Assembly (NCBI GenBank): GCA_020252865.1
Contig: JADCCH010000276.1
Location: forward strand, 1 to 11,778
DNA length: 11,778 nt
DNA from: Methylobacterium sp.
GTDB taxonomy: Bacteria > Pseudomonadota > Alphaproteobacteria > Rhizobiales > Beijerinckiaceae
Direction: 5' to 3'
Position 1 is the stretch's first letter. Each line of letters begins with the position of its first letter. Below, one piece after another: positions 7,396-11,778 of the stretch. The position numbers and the translations under genes were made by a program. The notes under the pieces are model-generated. The model had not been told where the DNA came from, made no database searches, and saw only the letters and a program-made list of their open reading frames with translations.

Positions 7396-8856
7396 TCACG
7401 GATCGATGCGCTGACCCAGCGGGCGCGGCGCGGTGTAAAGCACGCGCGGCGAGGCGGGCATGGCCTGAAGCGGGACGGGCTGATCGAATTCGGCCTTCAC
7501 TTTCGCCGGCGGCGTGCTGCCCATCGGCGGTTCATCGGGCGCGGTTGCGAGAATCGCAAGCTGGTCAAGCCCGTAGACGTCGTCCCGAAAATGGGTCACG
7601 CCATCGGGCGTCACGTAACCCGTGAGATAGGTCCAGATCACCGGCACGGGCTCCTTCAGTCGGATATCCTTGCGGGTCTCGGTCGCGAGGAGGTCGTCGA
7701 CATCCCCGCGGTCCCATGGGCCGCCGCCGGGGCCTGGCATCGGAGCAAGCAGCCAGGCCACGAAATCGCGCACGCCTTCGACGCGAACGCAGCCCGAGGA
7801 ATGGAAGCGATCGTCTCGCGCGAAAAGCCGCTTCGAGGGCGTATCATGCATGTAAACCGCTTCGCGGTTTGGCATGTCGATGCGGATCTGCCCGAGTGAG
7901 TTGCCCGAGCCGGGGTCCTGCCGCAGCGTGAAGGCCGTGGCACGCCCGGTGGTCCAGTCGATGCGCGTCGGCTCGATCTCCGCCCCGCTCGCGCCGAAGA
8001 TGCGGATCTTCGATTTCGCAAGATAGGATGGGTCATCCCGCATCTTCGGGATGATATCCTTTCGGATGATCGAGACCGGCACCGTCCATGTCGGGTTGAA
8101 ATTCACATTGGTGATGCGCGTCTCCAACTCGGGCGAGGGGCGATCAGCCTTGCCGACCACGGCAATGTGCCGACGCTCCACCTGACCGGACGAGATCGCC
8201 TCCACCGAGGCCGAGGGGATGTTCACCACCACGTAACGCGGGCCAAAACCGAAATTGCGCGAGCGCAGTCGTCTTGCGCTCTCGTTCAGTTGCTGGAAGC
8301 GCTCATGCGCGCCGACATTCAGCGCATCCAGCGTCAGCTTTCCGACAATGCCGGTTTGCGCAAGGCCGTGCCGGCCCTGGAAGGCCTTCACGGCCTGCGT
8401 CAGCGTGGCATCGAAATCCGAACCGCCGAGATCGGCGGCATCGAGATCACCCTCGCGAACGAGGCGCTGGCGCAGGAGGGCAATGGCCTCGCCCGTCTGG
8501 CCCGCCTTGTAGGGGCCGGCCGGCAACCGCGGCCAGCCGCCGCTCTCGGCAATCTGGCGATAGCGCTCGGCGGCATCCTGGATGGCATCCACCGCGCCGG
8601 GGAAAACGGTGGGGCGAGGGTCATCCTTCGCCACCACGCGAATCAGCGGCATGGGCGGGGGCGCGGGATTGGGCTTCGCCTTGGCGACAGGCCTGGGCTT
8701 CTCGGCCAGAGGTTTCGGCGCCTCGGCAGCGTCAGGCGGGGCGGTTTTCCCGTTCGCCTGCTGCGGGATGGGAGGAGCGGGCGAGGGTGGCGGCGCATTC
8801 TGCGCAAGCGCCACCGAAGCAAGGAAAGAGCCGGCAAGGAGAAGGGCCGCACGCAC
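7396..8856 (-). CDS. L,D-transpeptidase, YcbB/LdtD type (YkuD domain, peptidoglycan-binding domain)
   Basis: This predicted periplasmic enzyme forms 3-3 cross-links in peptidoglycan. The 486-residue product starts with a signal peptide (MRAALLLAGSFLASVALA, cleavage near 18-19). A proline- and alanine-rich spacer runs to about 75. A peptidoglycan-binding fold follows at about 118-190 (TGEAIALLRQRLV to VKAFQGRHGLAQTGIVGKLT). The YkuD domain starts near RYVVVNIPS and carries His337 (MHDTPSK) and the catalytic motif HSSGCVRV with Cys356 and Arg358. SSGC in place of SHGC, and the distal VPVIWTYLTGYVTPDGVTHFRDDVYG, are typical of the YcbB branch. E. coli YcbB is longer (615 residues). The start is GTG: an in-frame TAA lies about 40 bases upstream, no ATG precedes the signal peptide, and GGAG lies 12 bases ahead. 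Its TGA abuts the kinase TAA, so the two genes converge with no gap. Confidence 0.92.
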   Translation of the reverse strand: MRAALLLAGSFLASVALAQNAPPPSPAPPIPQQANGKTAPPDAAEAPKPLAEKPRPVAKAKPNPAPPPMPLIRVVAKDDPRPTVFPGAVDAIQDAAERYRQIAESGGWPRLPAGPYKAGQTGEAIALLRQRLVREGDLDAADLGGSDFDATLTQAVKAFQGRHGLAQTGIVGKLTLDALNVGAHERFQQLNESARRLRSRNFGFGPRYVVVNIPSASVEAISSGQVERRHIAVVGKADRPSPELETRITNVNFNPTWTVPVSIIRKDIIPKMRDDPSYLAKSKIRIFGASGAEIEPTRIDWTTGRATAFTLRQDPGSGNSLGQIRIDMPNREAVYMHDTPSKRLFARDDRFHSSGCVRVEGVRDFVAWLLAPMPGPGGGPWDRGDVDDLLATETRKDIRLKEPVPVIWTYLTGYVTPDGVTHFRDDVYGLDQLAILATAPDEPPMGSTPPAKVKAEFDQPVPLQAMPASPRVLYTAPRPLGQRIDP

Positions 8857-8869
8857 GGTTGAACGCCAC

Positions 8870-8888
8870 TCCGGACAAATGTTCCGGA
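8870..8888. repeat. Inverted repeat TCCGGA-N7-TCCGGA before the L,D-transpeptidase gene
   Basis: Two copies of the palindromic hexamer TCCGGA (8870-8875 and 8883-8888) flank a 7-base AT-rich spacer, 13 bases upstream of the GTG start. On the minus strand the proximal copy supplies the GGAG that probably serves as the ribosome binding site. It could be an operator or a leader hairpin that hides the ribosome binding site. No regulator is assigned. Confidence 0.4.
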
Positions 8889-8958
8889 AAGGTTATCGCG
8901 ACATGGTAAAGGAATTGCCCGGGGTTTAACCCTGCCTCACAGCCGGCCGGAACCAGAC

Positions 8959-8980
8959 GGGGATGGCCAAGGCCATGCCC
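8959..8980 (-). terminator. Possible terminator hairpin after lutC
   Basis: About 20 bases past the lutC stop, a GC-rich inverted repeat (GGGCATGGCC pairing with GGCCATCCCC, one mismatch, AA/TT at the tip) could end the lut transcript. No U run follows, so it may only stabilise the 3' end. Apart from this and the TCCGGA repeat, I see no gene or clear promoter in 8857-8999. Confidence 0.3.
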
Positions 8981-8999
8981 GGCCATGACGCCGAGCGGC

Positions 9000-9671
9000 T
9001 CAGCCCTCGACCACCACGATATGCAGAGCCCGTGGCCCATGCGCGCCGAGCAGGATGGTCTGCTCGATATCGCCGGAGCGCGATGGGCCGGTGACGAAAT
9101 TCACCGTGCGCGGCATCTCGCCCTTGCCCACCTTCTTGCGCAGGCGTGCCCAGACACTCTCGAGATCCGCCACGAGATCAGACGCATTGAACACCACGAT
9201 GTGATTATCCGGCAGGAAGTTCAGGGTCGTCGGGTTTTCGTGGCCGGAGAGAATCGCCAGCGTGCCGGTTTCGGCAATGCCCGCTTCGGCATGCGTGATG
9301 CCGGAAAGATCGAGGCCGTTGGAACGGCCGATGCTCACATCCAGCGCCGTCTCCTTCCAGGGCATGGCGGAAAGGCGCGGATCATCGCCCATGCGCAGGG
9401 CTGCCGGCAGATTGTTGTCGCGCAGGTAACGCGCGACCTCGCCGGGCACGTCCTTCGGCGAGGGCACGCGTGCGATGGTCGCCTGCACGCCCTCGGCCTT
9501 CTCGATGAAGAGCGCGAGCTTGCCCGCGGCATCGAGTTGCGCGCGCGCCGGGATCACGCCCTTCGGCGCGCGATCGAGCCGCTCCTCGACAATCGAAGTC
9601 CGGATGCGCTCGTCGCCCTTCACATGCAGCGAGCGGCGGATGGAGGCGAAAATGGTATCGCGGGACGTCAT
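9000..9671 (-). CDS. lutC: Lactate utilization protein C (LUD domain)
   Basis: LutC is the third component of the LutABC (LldEFG) system that oxidises L-lactate to pyruvate; it is a soluble LUD-domain protein whose exact chemical role is unclear. The 223-residue product is normal length. It begins MTSRDTIFASIRRSL, and carries the family motif GITHAEAGIAETGTL followed by LNFLPDNHIVVF and the C-terminal TGPSRSGDIEQTILLGAHGPR, where SGDIE and the GxHGPR end are LUD hallmarks. The frame is open upstream inside lutB, but this ATG overlaps the lutB stop as ATGA and has GGAGG (9680-9684) 8 bases ahead, which fixes the start and suggests coupled translation. It is the last gene of the operon. Confidence 0.94.
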   Translation of the reverse strand: MTSRDTIFASIRRSLHVKGDERIRTSIVEERLDRAPKGVIPARAQLDAAGKLALFIEKAEGVQATIARVPSPKDVPGEVARYLRDNNLPAALRMGDDPRLSAMPWKETALDVSIGRSNGLDLSGITHAEAGIAETGTLAILSGHENPTTLNFLPDNHIVVFNASDLVADLESVWARLRKKVGKGEMPRTVNFVTGPSRSGDIEQTILLGAHGPRALHIVVVEG

Positions 9672-11092
9672 TTGCGGGCCCTCCGCTTCCATTGCGCCTG
9701 GAAGGTCTCGCCTTCCGGCACGGCGAAATCGCGGTATTTCGTCCAGGCGCCGAGACCCGGAAGGCTCTGGAACCGGCCCTTGTTGCGGCCCATCAGCTTC
9801 ATCGCCTTGGCCGCGACGCGCGTCGAGAGATTGTAGAGCCATGGCTTCTTCGCAAAGAACGCCCAGAAGCCGAGGCCGTATCGCGCGACGGCCGGGTTGA
9901 GGTTGCGCTCGAATTCACGCTCGCGCCAATGGCGCATCATTTTCGGCAGCGGAATCTTCATGGGGCATACGCTCTCGCAGCGCCCGCAGAAGGTGGAGGC
10001 ATTCGGCAGGTGCCCGGCCTTGTCCACGCCGATGAGCGAGGGGGTCAACACCGAACCCATCGGGCCGGGATAGATCCAGCCATAAGCGTGCCCGCCGATC
10101 TGGTGATAGACGGGACAATGGTTCATGCAGGCCGCGCAGCGGATGCAGCGCAGCATGTCCTGAAACTCCGTGCCGAGCATGGCCGAACGGCCATTATCGA
10201 GCAGCACGACGTGATATTCCTCCGGGCCATCGACATCCGTCGCGCGGCGCGGGCCGGTGGAGAAGGTCGTGTAGCAGCTCATCTCCTGCCCGGTGGCGGA
10301 GCGGGCGAGCACGCGCAGGATCTGGCTCACATCCTCAAGCGTCGGCACCACCTTCTCGATGGAGGCGATGACGATATGCACGCGCGGCAGGATCTGGGTC
10401 AGATCGCCGTTGCCTTCATTCGTGACGATGACGGAGGAGCCGGTCTCGGCGATGAGGAAATTCGCGCCGGTAATGCCGACATCCGCGGCGAGGAACTTCT
10501 CGCGCAGCATGGTGCGTGCTTCGGTGAGGAGCGAGCGCTTCTCGGTCAAGTCGCGGTTGGGGTCGAGCTGCGTATGGACGCGGCGGAAATCCTTCTCGAT
10601 CTGGTCCTTCGTGAGGTGGACCGCCGGCGCGATGATGTGGCTTGGTGTCTCGCCGCGCAGCTGGATGATATACTCGCCGAGATCGGTCTCGACCGGCACG
10701 ATGCCCGCGGCTTCGAGATGGCCGTTGAGCCCGATCTCCTCGGAGATCATCGACTTGCCCTTGGTGACGGTGCGCGCACCGGATTTGCGGCAGATATCGA
10801 GGATGATGCTGCGCGCTTCGGCCGAATCGACCGCGAAATGCACGTGGCCGCCGCTCTCCTTCACCTTCTGCTCGTAGCGCTCAAGGTAGAGATCGAGATG
10901 GGCGAGCGTGTGGTTCTTGATCTCTCGCGCGCTCTCGCGCAGGGCCTCGAATTCCGGCAGGGCGTCGACCGCCTTCACGCGCTTGTCGATGAAATTCTGC
11001 CGCACGTTCTTCAAGGCGCGGGGAACCGAGCCATCGGCGATGGCCTTGCTCGCATTGTCCTTGAAGCTGTGGGAAGTGGGATGCACGCTCAT
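9668..11092 (-). CDS. lutB: Lactate utilization iron-sulfur protein LutB
   Basis: LutB combines an N-terminal LUD domain with a ferredoxin-like domain binding two [4Fe-4S] clusters, and should pass electrons from L-lactate oxidation within the LutABC complex. The 474-residue product has normal length. The LUD part spans about 60-300 (KGKSMISEEIGLN, then GITGANFLIAETGSSVIVTN). The cluster ligands are Cys316, 319, 322 and 326 in CIRCAACMNHCP, and Cys369, 372 and 376 in CGRCESVCP; the remaining ligand by ferredoxin logic comes from the pairing of these motifs. YGWIYPGPMGSVLTP between them is typical of the family. A basic C-terminal stretch ends QAQWKRRARK. The ATG overlaps the lutA stop as ATGA, and the TGA overlaps the lutC start, so all three are probably translated as a coupled set. 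The ribosome binding site is weak (GGGAA), as expected for coupling. Confidence 0.96.
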   Translation of the reverse strand: MSVHPTSHSFKDNASKAIADGSVPRALKNVRQNFIDKRVKAVDALPEFEALRESAREIKNHTLAHLDLYLERYEQKVKESGGHVHFAVDSAEARSIILDICRKSGARTVTKGKSMISEEIGLNGHLEAAGIVPVETDLGEYIIQLRGETPSHIIAPAVHLTKDQIEKDFRRVHTQLDPNRDLTEKRSLLTEARTMLREKFLAADVGITGANFLIAETGSSVIVTNEGNGDLTQILPRVHIVIASIEKVVPTLEDVSQILRVLARSATGQEMSCYTTFSTGPRRATDVDGPEEYHVVLLDNGRSAMLGTEFQDMLRCIRCAACMNHCPVYHQIGGHAYGWIYPGPMGSVLTPSLIGVDKAGHLPNASTFCGRCESVCPMKIPLPKMMRHWREREFERNLNPAVARYGLGFWAFFAKKPWLYNLSTRVAAKAMKLMGRNKGRFQSLPGLGAWTKYRDFAVPEGETFQAQWKRRARK

Positions 11093-11778
11093 GGGGAGGT
11101 TCCCGTTTTGCCGATCGACGGCCGGTCGGACATGTCCGCCAGCACTTCCGCCACATGCCGCACCTCGACCTCCGAGCCCATGCGCGAGAGCTTGCCCGCG
11201 ATGTTGAGCAGGCAGCCGAGATCGCCGGCCAGCAGGGTCTTCGCGCCCGTGGCATTCACGTTTGTCGCCTTTTCGGTGACGATCTGATCGGAAATCGGGC
11301 CGTATTTCACGGCAAATGTGCCCCCAAAGCCGCAGCAGACTTCCGCATCCCTGAGTTCCACCAGCTCGAGCCCCTCGACTGAGCCGAGCAACTGTCGCGG
11401 CTGGCGCTTGATTCCCAGTTCGCGCAAGCCCGAGCAGCTGTCGTGATAGGTGCAGGAGCCGGCATGCTTCGCCTCGACCGCCATCACGCCCAGAACATCC
11501 GTGAGGAAGCAGACCAGCTCGTGGGTCTTGGCCGCCAGCTTCTGCGCGCGCCCGGAGAGGCCGGGATCATCCTCGAAGAGTTCCGGGTAATGCTTCGCGA
11601 TCATCCCGCCGCAGGAGCCCGAGGGCACGACCACATAGTCGTATCCCTCGAAGGCCTCGATCATCTGCAAGGCGAGATCGCGTGCCGTGCGCCGGTCGCC
11701 CGAATTGAAGGCTGGCTGGCCGCAGCAGGTCTGCGATGGAACTTCCACCGCGCAACCGGCCTTCTCCAGCAGCTTCGC
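11089..11778 (-). CDS. lutA: Lactate utilization protein LutA, 5' end beyond window
   Basis: LutA is the cysteine-rich CCG-domain (heterodisulfide-reductase-type) subunit of the L-lactate oxidation system. The frame is open through the window edge: the first ten visible codons read AKLLEKAGCA and lead directly into VEVPSQTCCGQPAFNSG, so only about the first 20-25 residues are missing (usual length is about 240-250). Two CCG-type motifs are present: SQTCCGQP with SGSCGGM further on, and SCTYHDSC followed by EVCCGFGGTFAVKYG. These bind a non-cubane or [4Fe-4S] cluster in the family. A GTG at 11748 could be mistaken for a start, but it lies inside conserved sequence. The gene ends with ATGA, overlapping the lutB start. 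No lactate permease or lut regulator is visible; either could lie beyond the edge. Confidence 0.95.
   Translation of the reverse strand, partial: AKLLEKAGCAVEVPSQTCCGQPAFNSGDRRTARDLALQMIEAFEGYDYVVVPSGSCGGMIAKHYPELFEDDPGLSGRAQKLAAKTHELVCFLTDVLGVMAVEAKHAGSCTYHDSCSGLRELGIKRQPRQLLGSVEGLELVELRDAEVCCGFGGTFAVKYGPISDQIVTEKATNVNATGAKTLLAGDLGCLLNIAGKLSRMGSEVEVRHVAEVLADMSDRPSIGKTGTSP

Noticed and set aside
8167..8862. 231-codon plus-strand open frame opposite the L,D-transpeptidase
   Set aside because: Shadow frame opposite the signal peptide, Pro-rich spacer and peptidoglycan-binding domain; very Arg/Gly-rich with no family resemblance.
9692..11287. 531-codon plus-strand open frame antisense to lutB and part of lutA
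   Set aside because: Low-complexity His/Arg/Asp/Gly-rich translation without domain structure; the minus strand carries intact lutB and lutA motifs and matching overlaps.
11746..11748. GTG as the start of lutA
   Set aside because: The frame continues upstream to the window edge with family-like residues (AKLLEKAGCA), so this valine is internal and the gene is simply cut by the edge.

Overview
The window is high-GC DNA with dense, mostly single-copy housekeeping and accessory metabolic genes. It looks like the chromosome of an alphaproteobacterium, most likely of the order Hyphomicrobiales (Rhizobiales). Three things point there: a C4-pathway 5-aminolevulinate synthase (hemA), a large soluble sensor kinase whose transmitter closely resembles PdhS (the PleC/DivJ-like cell-cycle kinase of this order), and a phasin. 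This is recognition from memory of the families; no search was run, and the genus is not claimed. I see no insertion sequence, phage gene, tRNA, rRNA, CRISPR array or clear sign of horizontal transfer.

Layout, left to right. Positions 1-619 (minus) carry the N-terminal half of hisD, cut by the window edge. Positions 620-777 hold the hisD leader, a candidate promoter and a murA terminator. Positions 778-2309 (minus) carry murA, preceded by a small, highly charged hypothetical protein whose stop codon lies between the murA ribosome binding site and start. Positions 2310-2431 are a divergent intergenic region rich in inverted repeats. Positions 2432-3670 (plus) encode hemA, which starts at TTG. 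A strong bidirectional terminator (3697-3723) separates it from a convergent phasin gene (3743-4216, minus). Positions 4217-4449 are a divergent promoter region. Positions 4450-7395 (plus) encode the 981-residue multi-PAS histidine kinase. It runs tail to tail, with no gap, into a YcbB/LdtD-type L,D-transpeptidase gene (7396-8856, minus). Positions 8857-8999 are non-coding. Positions 9000-11778 (minus) are lutC, lutB and a 5'-truncated lutA, an operon joined by two 4-base start/stop overlaps.

How the genes fit together: the set mixes peptidoglycan synthesis and cross-linking (murA, L,D-transpeptidase), amino acid and tetrapyrrole biosynthesis (hisD, hemA), carbon storage (phasin), cell-cycle or polarity signalling (PdhS-like kinase) and L-lactate oxidation (lutABC). 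Only lutABC and the small-ORF/murA pair look like operons. The others appear to be separate transcription units, delimited by terminators or by opposite orientation. I did not find a convincing undescribed system. The points most worth a second look are the PdhS-like kinase with its long sensor and linker region, the zero-gap convergence of kinase and transpeptidase, the small protein coupled to murA, and the structured hemA leader with its forced TTG start.
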